Shown: positions 1 through 8,224, numbered from the stretch's first letter. The stretch: DNA of 35,111 bases from Candidatus Hydrogenedentota bacterium (GCA_016182645.1 JACPGD010000447.1:1-35111), one strand, 5' to 3'. Notes: generated by a model not told the origin, from the sequence alone. Translations and numbers: made by a program.

Positions 1-128
1 GGGAAGAAAAGCGGAACGGACGGTCCCCCGCGAAACCGCCGTTAAGCGCCTTGCTCTTAGCGACCCTACAACGCTTTCCGGACAGCGAAAAGGAGAGTTT
101 TGTCCCTTGACACGGGGCCACCTAATGG

Positions 129-178
129 GTGTCCCTGATTATCCCCTGATTATCCCTGATTATCCTGAATTATCCCGA
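129..178. repeat. Short tandem repeat, about 4-5 degenerate copies of (C)CCTGATTATC
   Basis: Direct reading: gtccctgattatcccctgattatccctgattatcctgaattatcccgatt. Confidence 0.8.
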
Positions 179-757
179 TTTCTCCACATTTCCTCGCGAA
201 AGGGAGGAATCAAGGAGAACAAGCAGCAGGGCAATATTCAGATCATTTACTCCAAGTATTAAAGCGAAGAAGTAAAAGAATGTGCTATTCTCCATGTTCC
301 CGTGAACACGGAGCCATGCCAACACGATAAGCATTGCCAAGATTAGACCAATTAGTAAGTGGTGGACGCGCTTCTCGTTCAAAGCTCGATACGATAGCGC
401 AGCAAGGACAGCTGCCGAGCTCCCTCCTAATATGGCCACAAACCCGACAACCGGATAAACTTGTTCGCGCCACAGGCCATATGCGCTATACAGGGAAAAG
501 GTGGCGAGTAGGAGCAACCAAAGAACATAATTTGTAATCGATCCCTTGTGTGTTATGCGGGACAAAAGCAAATACCCAAACACCAAGACGGTGACTCGTA
601 ATATCATAGACAAGAAGTAATTAAGACCAAGTATGTTGGCGGCCAATCGAAGGCCGTGAAGGTGGCAAGCCCAAAAAACGAGAATCGCGTTGAATGCCAG
701 TTCTGTTGTCACACTCAAGACAATCCAACCACGCACGCTGGCTGCGCGCGCATTCAA
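170..757 (-). CDS. Hypothetical multi-pass membrane protein (195 aa)
   Basis: ORF with several hydrophobic segments; no family recognised. Confidence 0.55.
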   Translation of the reverse strand: MNARAASVRGWIVLSVTTELAFNAILVFWACHLHGLRLAANILGLNYFLSMILRVTVLVFGYLLLSRITHKGSITNYVLWLLLLATFSLYSAYGLWREQVYPVVGFVAILGGSSAAVLAALSYRALNEKRVHHLLIGLILAMLIVLAWLRVHGNMENSTFFYFFALILGVNDLNIALLLVLLDSSLSRGNVEKSG

Positions 758-1146
758 AATGGCCTCCCGTCACTCAGTCCGTCCCTTCCGTATGTATAAT
801 CCTTGTAAAATCTGGGGACGCTTCCCATATTTTGCCTCACCCCTCTTGCTCCTGGCTCCTTCTTCGCGGCCGGCCTGCTTTCTTGGACCGGACAGTCTTT
901 CCCAGGAGCGTTTCCAGCAAGTCGAGGAATACGGTTCGTCATCAGGCAATAGGCCCTGATGGCCAGCGCATGCTTCGCGGCATAGTGCAACAAGAGCTTT
1001 AGAAAGGTGTTGCGGTCCCCGTCCGAAAAGAAAACATCCTCCCGGCGGTTCCCCCGCTGCGTTACGTGGTAGGGCAGGTTGGGGACAACGATGCACGCAA
1101 TCCGAGGCATGCCGTCAAGTATGCCGTAAGGGAGGAACCGTTTCAA
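754..1146 (-). pseudogene. Truncated REP-associated (Y1/HUH) transposase remnant
   Basis: MPRIACIVVPNLPYHVTQRGNRREDVFFSDGDRNTFLKLLLHYAAKHALAIRAYCLMTNR is the classic N-terminus; the sequence after MTN is lost or scrambled. Confidence 0.8.
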
Positions 1147-1166
1147 GAAGAATATGAGTAGCGTCC

Positions 1167-1386
1167 CGAATGGCGCTAAGTTAAGCGTAAGTCATTCATG
1201 CGAAGCAACTTAGCGTCCTGCATCTGGATCGCGTCTTCTCATGCCCTCCGCACCGCCATTTTCACAATGCCTGCATGTATTGGGTCTGGCAAGGATCCGC
1301 TCCAGAAGGGCCGCGCCAATCGCCAGTGAAGGGAACTCGGCAAATCGTTAATTTGCAACGTGTTACGCTTAACTTAGCGCCATTCG
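1167..1386. mobile_element. MITE-like non-coding element, 220 bp
   Basis: Perfect 24-bp TIRs CGAATGGCGCTAAGTTAAGCGTAA (1167-1190) and its reverse complement (1363-1386), flanked by direct repeats GTAGCGTCC at 1158-1166 and 1387-1395; no credible ORF inside. Confidence 0.85.
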
Positions 1387-1410
1387 GTAGCGTCCCCTGA
1401 TTTCCGCCTG

Positions 1411-1596
1411 ATTTCCGGCGTGACCGAAGCGGGCTGTAAGAACGTCGTTGGCATACGTCTCAGGCAATCCGGAATGGAATGGACGCTCGAAGGGGCAAAC
1501 AAGATCATCGCCCTGCGGTGCCTCACGCTCTCTCGCCGCTTTAATGACTACTGGGACCAGCGCGCTGCCTAATTCCTACATTCCAGACGCAGGCCC
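1411..1596 (+). pseudogene. 3' remnant of an ISKra4-like transposase plus its terminal inverted repeat
   Basis: Translates GVTEAGCKNVVGIRLRQSGMEWTLEGANKIIALRCLTLSRRFNDYWDQRAA*, near-identical to the C-terminus of the intact copy; the following taattcctacattccagacgcaggccc is a diverged copy of the intact IS end. Confidence 0.9.
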
Positions 1597-1630
1597 GAAT
1601 TTCTTTCTCGTTGTGGGTCTGCGCGTCGGC

Positions 1631-1660
1631 TCGTCCGGGGTGTAGCAACCCCGGACTACT
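1631..1660. repeat. REP-like hairpin unit, copy 1
   Basis: TCGTCCGGGGTGTAGCAACCCCGGACTACT; arms GTCCGGGGT/ACCCCGGAC. Confidence 0.85.
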
Positions 1661-1679
1661 CCACGGTCAGTGCGCTGTG

Positions 1680-1709
1680 TCGTCCGGGGTGTGGCAACCC
1701 CGGACTACT
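1680..1709. repeat. REP-like hairpin unit, copy 2
   Basis: TCGTCCGGGGTGTGGCAACCCCGGACTACT; 29/30 identical to copy 1. Confidence 0.85.
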
Positions 1710-1739
1710 GTGGGGGGGCCTGCGTCATGAACGTAGGAA

Positions 1740-3038
1740 TTATGCAACCCGCTGCTCCCAGTATTCGTTGAATCGCCCGGAGAGCGTGACGCAGCGCAAG
1801 GCGATGATCTTGTTGGCGCCCTCGACGGTCCACTCCATGCCGGATTGCTTGAGTCGTTTGCCGATGACGTTTTTGCATCCGGCTTCGATCACTCCGGAAC
1901 CGATGAACAACCCTTGCTCCCTGAACGCCCGGTAGCGCATCTGTTCTTTATTGCCGTCGAGGTAGGCGAGTTCGCGGCGGGCGCTCCTATCTCCGTTTGG
2001 GTCTTTGGACAGCAAGGGACCGGCTTCCGCGAGGATGGATTCGATGTGCCCTTGGGCCAGCAGGCCCCACCAGCGCTCGCGGTAATGGGCCACGCGCTCT
2101 GGCTTGTAAAAGAGATCCTGACAGAGGTGGTTGAGGTGTTCCTTGGCGTGGTAGAAGTCGATGATGCGAATGGCCATGGGGAAATGCAGTTCCACGAGCT
2201 TCTTGATCCATTCGGCGGCATCCGCGAGAACGACCACGCGCTTGGCGCCGTAGAGACCGCGGCGAAGGGCTTCGGCATAGATGCGCCAGCCGAAGAGGGC
2301 GGTCTCCTCGATGGCGCCGGTGAACGTGGTGGAGGCGGGATCGCGGACAGGGCGTCCTTCCTCGTCGAGCGTCGTTTGCGTAAAGACACAGCCCAACTTG
2401 GCCTCGCGCGTTTTGGCGCTGCCGTCGGCTTGCTTGCCTTTACGTCCTTCGAGTTCCCGGGGGACCACGGGGATGCCTGTCCCATCCATCTCGATGTAGA
2501 GGGTCTCCATGGTCTTGGGGGTCTCGGGGGCAGGGGCCGGCGCAAAGCGCTGCCGCTCCCGCTGCCTTTGGTCCCAGGTGTCGATGTCGTGGCCCACGGC
2601 TTCGGCAATTCGCTCCGCGTCCTTGCGCGAGAGCTGCACGCCCGCCAGTTCCGCCAAGTCCTGCGCCACCTCTTGAAACGTTTCCTTCGACCCCAATCGC
2701 GCGGTTTGCCGGCGCAGGCCAGGAGAGCGGGAGGTCCCTACCACATCCAACGCTTCATCTGCCGGATAGCGGACAGACTTTTGGCAGAAGGGACAGTCGT
2801 AGCGCGCCCGGGTGTAGGCGGTGGGACCCAGCAAGCTCACCATGTTCCGGCGGCGCGGTCCGGTGCCGCGCATGCGCCGGTGGCAGTGGGGGCATAAAAC
2901 GGGGGTCTTGGGTTGGGCCTTGCCGACGGCCGACATGAACTTGCCCAGCATCTCGGCGCCCGCGGCCAACACCGCGCACCGGATGGCCTGCTCCACCGCC
3001 TCCAAGTCATGATCTGCCCGGCGCAAGGCTGCCCCCAC
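1740..3038 (-). CDS. ISKra4-like transposase (second ORF)
   Basis: Zinc-ribbon CPHC...CPFC N-terminus; ...MDGTGIPVVPRELEGRKGKQADGSAKTREAKLGCVF... and ...GSGVIEAGCKNVIGKRLKQSGMEWTVEGANKIIALRC... motifs. Confidence 0.85.
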   Translation of the reverse strand: MGAALRRADHDLEAVEQAIRCAVLAAGAEMLGKFMSAVGKAQPKTPVLCPHCHRRMRGTGPRRRNMVSLLGPTAYTRARYDCPFCQKSVRYPADEALDVVGTSRSPGLRRQTARLGSKETFQEVAQDLAELAGVQLSRKDAERIAEAVGHDIDTWDQRQRERQRFAPAPAPETPKTMETLYIEMDGTGIPVVPRELEGRKGKQADGSAKTREAKLGCVFTQTTLDEEGRPVRDPASTTFTGAIEETALFGWRIYAEALRRGLYGAKRVVVLADAAEWIKKLVELHFPMAIRIIDFYHAKEHLNHLCQDLFYKPERVAHYRERWWGLLAQGHIESILAEAGPLLSKDPNGDRSARRELAYLDGNKEQMRYRAFREQGLFIGSGVIEAGCKNVIGKRLKQSGMEWTVEGANKIIALRCVTLSGRFNEYWEQRVA

Positions 3039-3046
3039 GATCCGGG

Positions 3047-3421
3047 CTACTTCCTGGTTCTGTTCCGCCGCGAGCTGGGCTTTTTTTTTACCTCTTCCCC
3101 CAGCGCGGGCGCGCCTGGCAGTTCCGCCAGCCGCTGCCCGAGCGCGATGTACTCCGCCGCCAGGGCTTCGAACTTCCGGCGCTGGGCGATTTCGTCAGCA
3201 AATCTCGGGGCCTCCTCCGCCCGCACCCGGACGCTGAAGTGCTTGCCCTTGAGCGAACCCTGCCACACGAAGTAAGGACCTTCCTTCCCGGTCCCCTCTT
3301 TGCGCTTGCGGCGCTCAGGATAGACCTGGGGACTGAGGGTGCCGCGGCGCATGACTTGAATCTGTCCCATTTCCAGCAGGAGTTTCTGCTGGCGCTCTGC
3401 GAGTTCCTGGCGTGTTTGCAT
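3047..3421 (-). CDS. IS first ORF, DUF6788-like small protein
   Basis: 124-aa ORF MQTRQELAERQQKLLLEMGQIQVMRRGTLSPQVYPERRKRKEG...; AGGAG RBS upstream; ends just after an A9 run in the -1 frame relation to the transposase ORF. Confidence 0.75.
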   Translation of the reverse strand: MQTRQELAERQQKLLLEMGQIQVMRRGTLSPQVYPERRKRKEGTGKEGPYFVWQGSLKGKHFSVRVRAEEAPRFADEIAQRRKFEALAAEYIALGQRLAELPGAPALGEEVKKKPSSRRNRTRK

Positions 3422-3441
3422 GGTAAAGTCTCCTTGGCTTA

Positions 3442-3463
3442 GGTGTATAACTCATTATACACC
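3442..3463 (-). promoter_or_regulatory. Perfect palindrome overlapping a consensus -10 (TATAAT) for the IS genes
   Basis: GGTGTATAA-ctca-TTATACACC; minus strand reads GGTGTATAATGAG upstream of the orfA start at 3421. Confidence 0.6.
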
Positions 3464-3597
3464 AAACACAAGAAAACTCACCATCAAATTGAAACTCCTT
3501 CATTCATGACGCAGGCCCACTGTGGGGGCCGGAGGTGCAATGCACGGGCGAGACACGGTATTGTGCTGAGGAAGGTCTTCCTCCAGGAGCAACCCCC

Positions 3598-4905
3598 ATG
3601 GAAAAACTTGGGTGGCATAGTCTCGGCACTTCCTTTGACTGTGAATGCGGGTTGACGCATAGCCTGCCGATTGAGGCGTGCTATGTCGGCGAACAGGCGG
3701 CGGAGGAACTGGTGGAGTTTGCGCATGGGCGCTGCGGGGTGACGTGTCTGGCGGTGTCGGATGAAAACACCCGGGCGGCCGGGGGGGAGCGGTTGCTGTC
3801 GCTGCTGGGGATGCGCCACCTCCGCGTCGCGGAGCACTGTTACCCCGGCGCGGGTCTCGAGGCGACGGAGGAACGGGCAGGGGAGGTGGCGCGCGCGGGG
3901 ATGGAGGCCGACTTCTACGTGGGGATTGGCGCGGGGACGATCTCGGACCTGGTCAAGGACGCCGGTTCGCGGCAGGGAAAGCCGGTGTTGCTCTTTCCGA
4001 CGGCGGCGTCGATGAACGGGTACACGTCGGCAATTGTCGCGCTGAAGGTCCGCGGGCTGAAACGCACGCTGCCGTGCAAACCGGCGACCGGCATCTTCGC
4101 CGACCCGGCGGTCGCGGCGACCGCCCCCCCGCGCATGACGGCGGCGGGCGTAGCCGACTTCCTGTCGAAATGTTCGTCCGCCGCGGACTGGCGCGCCGCG
4201 CACCTCCTCCGCGGCGACTATTATTGTTCCCGGCCGCGCGAGTTCAGCGAAGGCATCCAGGAACAATTGTTCCAGCAGGCGCCGGCGATTGGGCGCGGCG
4301 AGCCGCCAGCAGTGCGGTTGACGCTCGAGGCGCTGCTCTTGTCGGGCTTCGGGATGGTGGTGGCCGGGTCGTCCGCGCCGGCGTCGGGAGGGGAGCACCT
4401 GTTGAGCCATTACCTCGACATGAAGCATGCGCTGTATGGGACGCCCAACGACTTGCACGGAATCCAGGTGGGCGTGGGGACAGTCTATACGCTGGGCCTC
4501 TGGGAAAGAGTGCTCCAGATGCGCCCGGAAGACATCGTTATCAAGGATCTGGTGCTGGCCCATCCGGCGCAAGATCAAGTGCGCCAATGGGTAATGCAGG
4601 ACTGGGGTGCCGAGGTGGGTGAGGAAGTGTGGGGGCAATGGGTCCAGAAGGCGCCCAGCCCACAGCAATTGCGCGGCGAACTCGAACGGGTCCGCCAGGA
4701 ATTGCCGCGTCTGCGCGCGGAACTATCCAAGGATCTGCAACCGGCGGCGCTGGTCGCGCGTTGTATAGAAGAGGCCGGCGGCCCGACCACGCCCGCGGGA
4801 ATGCACGCGCCTGTCGAGGAGTTTGAGAAAGCCATGAAGTACGCCCGTTTCCTGCGCAATCGATTCACCGTGCTGGACCTCGCGGCGGAGCTGGGGATCG
4901 CCTGA
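3598..4905 (+). CDS. sn-glycerol-1-phosphate dehydrogenase family protein (EgsA/AraM-like)
   Basis: GIGAGTISDLVKDAG...GKPVLLFPTAASMNGYTSAIVAL...KCSSAADW...GGEHLLSHYLDM...HGIQVGVGT motifs; ATG at 3598 preceded by AGGAG. Confidence 0.85.
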   Translation: MEKLGWHSLGTSFDCECGLTHSLPIEACYVGEQAAEELVEFAHGRCGVTCLAVSDENTRAAGGERLLSLLGMRHLRVAEHCYPGAGLEATEERAGEVARAGMEADFYVGIGAGTISDLVKDAGSRQGKPVLLFPTAASMNGYTSAIVALKVRGLKRTLPCKPATGIFADPAVAATAPPRMTAAGVADFLSKCSSAADWRAAHLLRGDYYCSRPREFSEGIQEQLFQQAPAIGRGEPPAVRLTLEALLLSGFGMVVAGSSAPASGGEHLLSHYLDMKHALYGTPNDLHGIQVGVGTVYTLGLWERVLQMRPEDIVIKDLVLAHPAQDQVRQWVMQDWGAEVGEEVWGQWVQKAPSPQQLRGELERVRQELPRLRAELSKDLQPAALVARCIEEAGGPTTPAGMHAPVEEFEKAMKYARFLRNRFTVLDLAAELGIA

Positions 4906-5966
4906 TGTCCGCCCTGTTCCTCGTAGTCGTCACCCTGGCCGCGCCCGCGGTAATTCCCGTCCCCGCCGCCCCTCCGGCCACCGCCGAAGTGGAAGCATTC
5001 CTTGGCGCGCATCCGGAGTTCCTCCACCATCACACGGGCTACTTGATCCATGTCCAGACGCACCCCGCTTTGGCAAGCGTCGAGCCGGACTGGTGGTCGC
5101 TGAACAGCTTCTCCGAGTTTTACACACGGGTGGCGCAGTTTGACGAGGCCCTGGCGCAAGACGAAAACGCACAGCGGGCATTTGACGCCTTTTATAGCGA
5201 GCTTGCGCGGGACGGTGAGTTGAAAGACGCCATCGGCGCGCTACAAGACCTCGAACTGGCCGATCCGAGCCCGGCGCGGGCGCTTCAGACGGCCCTCCAA
5301 TACTTCCGCTTGCATCCAGAGGTGGCGTTGCGTGCGCTCGAACGCGCCGCGGGCCTCGAAAGCCTGAACCACGTGGTGCAACCCCTGCGCGAATATGCCG
5401 AGCAACATCCCGAGGCTGTAGGCCACCTGCGCGACGCATTCCGCACGCTCGCCGCCACGCCGCAGGTGCAAGAGCGGCTGGCGCCTTGGTGGGCCTTCGT
5501 GGAGTCGAGCGCCGCCACGCCCTATCGCGATTTGCTGGATTACTTTGTCCAGCATCCCGCGCAGTTCTCGGTGTGGCACCAGCGCAACCTGGCGCTTGCC
5601 GCGGACCCGCATGCGGCGGAGTGGATCCGGTGGTGGGAGCGGCGCGTGCGGCGCAAACCCCAACTGGAGCGCGGGTATTTCGCCTATCTGGCGGCGACTG
5701 TTGGCGAGAATAAAGCCGCGGCAGGACCGGCGGGCGATTCCGGCAAAACCGTGGCAGAGCACTGGCCGCGGGCCGGTTCCCCGCCCCCATTGCCAGCGCT
5801 GCCTCCGGTGCTTCCTGAAGTTGTGGAAAGCAAGGAGCTACGCCCCTGGATCGAGCGCCCGCTACGCCCCGAGTTCCACCGTCCCGAATTGCCCGAGCGC
5901 CCGAACCGCCCCGCCCTGCGGGAATCCACGCGCTTTCCCCGCCGCCGGGAAGCGGGCCAGGAATAG
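4905..5966 (+). CDS. Hypothetical secreted/anchored helix-rich protein with Pro-rich tail
   Basis: Start overlaps the upstream stop (TGATG); hydrophobic N-terminus; no family recognised. Confidence 0.65.
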   Translation: MSALFLVVVTLAAPAVIPVPAAPPATAEVEAFLGAHPEFLHHHTGYLIHVQTHPALASVEPDWWSLNSFSEFYTRVAQFDEALAQDENAQRAFDAFYSELARDGELKDAIGALQDLELADPSPARALQTALQYFRLHPEVALRALERAAGLESLNHVVQPLREYAEQHPEAVGHLRDAFRTLAATPQVQERLAPWWAFVESSAATPYRDLLDYFVQHPAQFSVWHQRNLALAADPHAAEWIRWWERRVRRKPQLERGYFAYLAATVGENKAAAGPAGDSGKTVAEHWPRAGSPPPLPALPPVLPEVVESKELRPWIERPLRPEFHRPELPERPNRPALRESTRFPRRREAGQE

Positions 5967-6014
5967 CCAGGTAAGATCACATGCATCACTCACCCGGTAG
6001 CGTTGGAAGTCTGC

Positions 6015-6161
6015 TTAGCAGTCCGTTGCAAAAGTCCAGAGAAGATAAGAGGGTAGCGTCCGGTCTCCGTGCCGGAGGTGAAATTTGGGGCAAATCCGCA
6101 ATGTCAAGTGACGCCCGGCACAGAGGCACGGGCGCTACAGGACTCTTGCAACGGGCTGTTA
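6015..6161. repeat. Imperfect long inverted repeat spanning the sulfatase start region
   Basis: TAGCAGTCCGTTGCAAAAGTCC (ends 6037) versus reverse complement of GGACTCTTGCAACGGGCTGTTA (6140-6161), 19/22 match; inner arms gtagcgtccggtctccgtgccgg / ccggcacagaggcacgggcgctac also pair. Confidence 0.7.
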
Positions 6162-8224
6162 GGGGCGCTATCTTGGCAGCGTTGGGGCCTCTTCTTCTGC
6201 TCTCCTGCACCGCGCCGCCAGAGGAGGTCACGCTCGCGCTCGACACCCTGCCCCGCAAGCGATTGAGTGCAGGAAACCAGTGGCGAGACACCTGGAAAGT
6301 AGACGTCCGTGCTCCGAGTAGACTCGAACTAGGCACGTGTCCAGCACAAGGAGTGCTACGCCTGAGTCTCCGGGACGCCGGTTTTCCCGGCACAGCGGTG
6401 GATGTCTCCCTGCTCTCCGGCGGCGAAGTCGTGCGCCAACAAAACACTGGGGGGACGGGACTGTGGCAAGATTGGCGTTGGCCGCTGCCGGAAGCCGCGG
6501 TGGGGCAGCCCGTGAGTGTCCTTTTCACGTCCGGGCAGGATTTCTGGATCGGTTGCTGCGAATTGCTCGATCCCCCGAGTCCACAGCCAAGCGTTCTGGT
6601 ATATCTAATCGATACCCTGCGCGGCGACCACCTGCATTACAACGGATACGCCCGCGAGACCTCCCCCGCCATTGATGCGCTCGCGCGCGACGCAGTTTCC
6701 TTCACGCGCGCGGTGCCGCAATCCTCCTGGACGCGGCCCTCGGTGGCCTCCCTCCTTACGTCCACCTATCCCGCCGTGCATGGCGCCCAGGACCGCTCCG
6801 ACATGCTCGGGGAGGGGCTTGGTTCACTCGGCGCTGAACTGCAAAAAGCCGGCTACGAAACCTGGTGCTTCATGAGCAATCCGAGTTGCACACCCAATTG
6901 GGGGTTCGGCGAGGAATTTAAAGCTTTCGTGGACATAGAGAGCGTCAAGCTGGAAGCGGACAAGGATGCCAAAGTCGTGGATGCGGCACTGGCCGCAGTC
7001 GAGCACGCCCAGGGTCGGCCCGCCTTCTTCTTCGTGCACGCCATCGCCCCCCACAACCCTTACGAGCCGCCCGCACCCTACGACCGCCAGTTCGCGCAAG
7101 CGGCCTACCTCGGGGATGCCGAGAGCCAGGAACACCAGAAGTTGATTGATTTATACGATGGCGAAATCGCCTTTACCGATGCGCAATTCGGCAGGCTCAT
7201 TGAAGCACTGAAGAAGAGCGGGCAGTATGACAATACGTTGGTTGTCCTGCTCTCGGATCATGGCGAAGAATTCTGGGAGCACGGCGTCTGGGGACATGGG
7301 CTGAACCTCTTTGAGCCCCAGATGATCATCCCTCTCCTGGTCAAGCTGCCGGCCCAACAGTTGGCAGGGTCCCTCCGCGAGGACGTCGTGGAACTGGTCG
7401 ATGTGGCGCCGACGATTCTCCATCTCTTGGGCCTCGGCACGCCGCGGCAATTCCAGGGCCGCCCAATCCTGCCGGAACCGCCCCAGGCGCCCCGTCTCGC
7501 CTTTGCTTCCCTCAGCCTGGAAATGACCAGCATGAATATGGCGCGAGATGCCCGCTATAAACTCATCAACGATTACGTCGCGAACACCCGGCAATGCTTC
7601 GACCTGGCGGTGGACCCGGCGGAATCGTTGCCCCTGGCGCCTTCACCAGTCACGGAAGCATTGGCCGCACATGCGGACCGTTTTTCCATGTACGGAGCGC
7701 CGGGCTTGCACTTGCTGTTCACCGGACCGCTTGAATCGGGAGACGAGTTCACCGGCTCGATTGAAACGGCGGGGCTGGGGGCGTGGCGCTTGCAGTACGA
7801 CGCGAAAAACGCCGAAGTTACGCGCACGCCCGCAGGACTGGACTTTCGCGTCAAGCTCTCTCCCGGCACCGGCGTACCAGGGGACCTGGCTGCATGGCAC
7901 AAAGAGGGAGCGGAGCAGAATTCCGCGCACTTGTTTATTGAGGCGGCCCCGGACTTGGCGCCGTCCTTCCGCATGAAATTCAATGGGGCGGCCCTGCCTG
8001 GCGACATGCTTTCGTCGCCACGGGCCGATGCCACGCCGCTCTTGTCAGGCGCCGCCGTCCCGCTCCAACAACTGGCGACCACTTCTGCAAAGTATGCCCC
8101 GGAGATACTGCCGGAACGCACCGCGGTCTACCTCTGGTACAAACCGCCGCCGGCCGCAGTGGAAGACAGCGTGCTCAGCGACGAGATGCGCGAAGCGTTG
8201 CGCGCTCTCGGATACATACACTAA
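6101..8224 (+). CDS. Sulfatase-like (alkaline phosphatase superfamily) lipoprotein
   Basis: Lipobox-like LLLLSC; LVYLIDTLRGDHLHYNGYARETSPAIDALARDAVSF...SSWTRPSVASLLTSTYP...LLSDHGEEFWEHGVWGHG. ORF is open from 5981; start uncertain. Confidence 0.85.
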   Translation: MSSDARHRGTGATGLLQRAVRGAILAALGPLLLLSCTAPPEEVTLALDTLPRKRLSAGNQWRDTWKVDVRAPSRLELGTCPAQGVLRLSLRDAGFPGTAVDVSLLSGGEVVRQQNTGGTGLWQDWRWPLPEAAVGQPVSVLFTSGQDFWIGCCELLDPPSPQPSVLVYLIDTLRGDHLHYNGYARETSPAIDALARDAVSFTRAVPQSSWTRPSVASLLTSTYPAVHGAQDRSDMLGEGLGSLGAELQKAGYETWCFMSNPSCTPNWGFGEEFKAFVDIESVKLEADKDAKVVDAALAAVEHAQGRPAFFFVHAIAPHNPYEPPAPYDRQFAQAAYLGDAESQEHQKLIDLYDGEIAFTDAQFGRLIEALKKSGQYDNTLVVLLSDHGEEFWEHGVWGHGLNLFEPQMIIPLLVKLPAQQLAGSLREDVVELVDVAPTILHLLGLGTPRQFQGRPILPEPPQAPRLAFASLSLEMTSMNMARDARYKLINDYVANTRQCFDLAVDPAESLPLAPSPVTEALAAHADRFSMYGAPGLHLLFTGPLESGDEFTGSIETAGLGAWRLQYDAKNAEVTRTPAGLDFRVKLSPGTGVPGDLAAWHKEGAEQNSAHLFIEAAPDLAPSFRMKFNGAALPGDMLSSPRADATPLLSGAAVPLQQLATTSAKYAPEILPERTAVYLWYKPPPAAVEDSVLSDEMREALRALGYIH

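Larger units (their letters stand above)
1716..3518 (-). mobile_element. Apparently intact ISKra4-like insertion sequence, about 1803 bp
   Basis: TIRs GGGCCTGCGTCATGAA at 1716-1731 and inverted at 3503-3518 (about 22/26 when extended), flanked by 9-bp direct repeats ACTGTGGGG at 1707-1715 and 3519-3527; encloses a two-ORF transposase. Confidence 0.9.

Noticed and set aside
1631-1709. Possible mini-CRISPR (two near-identical 30-bp repeats with a ~19-bp gap)
   Set aside because: Only two units, spacer too short, no cas genes, and units are strong symmetrical hairpins; better explained as REP-like repeats.
1845-2897. 350-aa plus-strand ORF inside the IS
   Set aside because: Antisense to the transposase; Gly-rich, no motif; the minus-strand frame has recognised transposase motifs and a sibling copy.
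3484-4668. 394-aa minus-strand ORF
   Set aside because: Antisense to the G1P dehydrogenase, Arg-rich, crosses the IS boundary.
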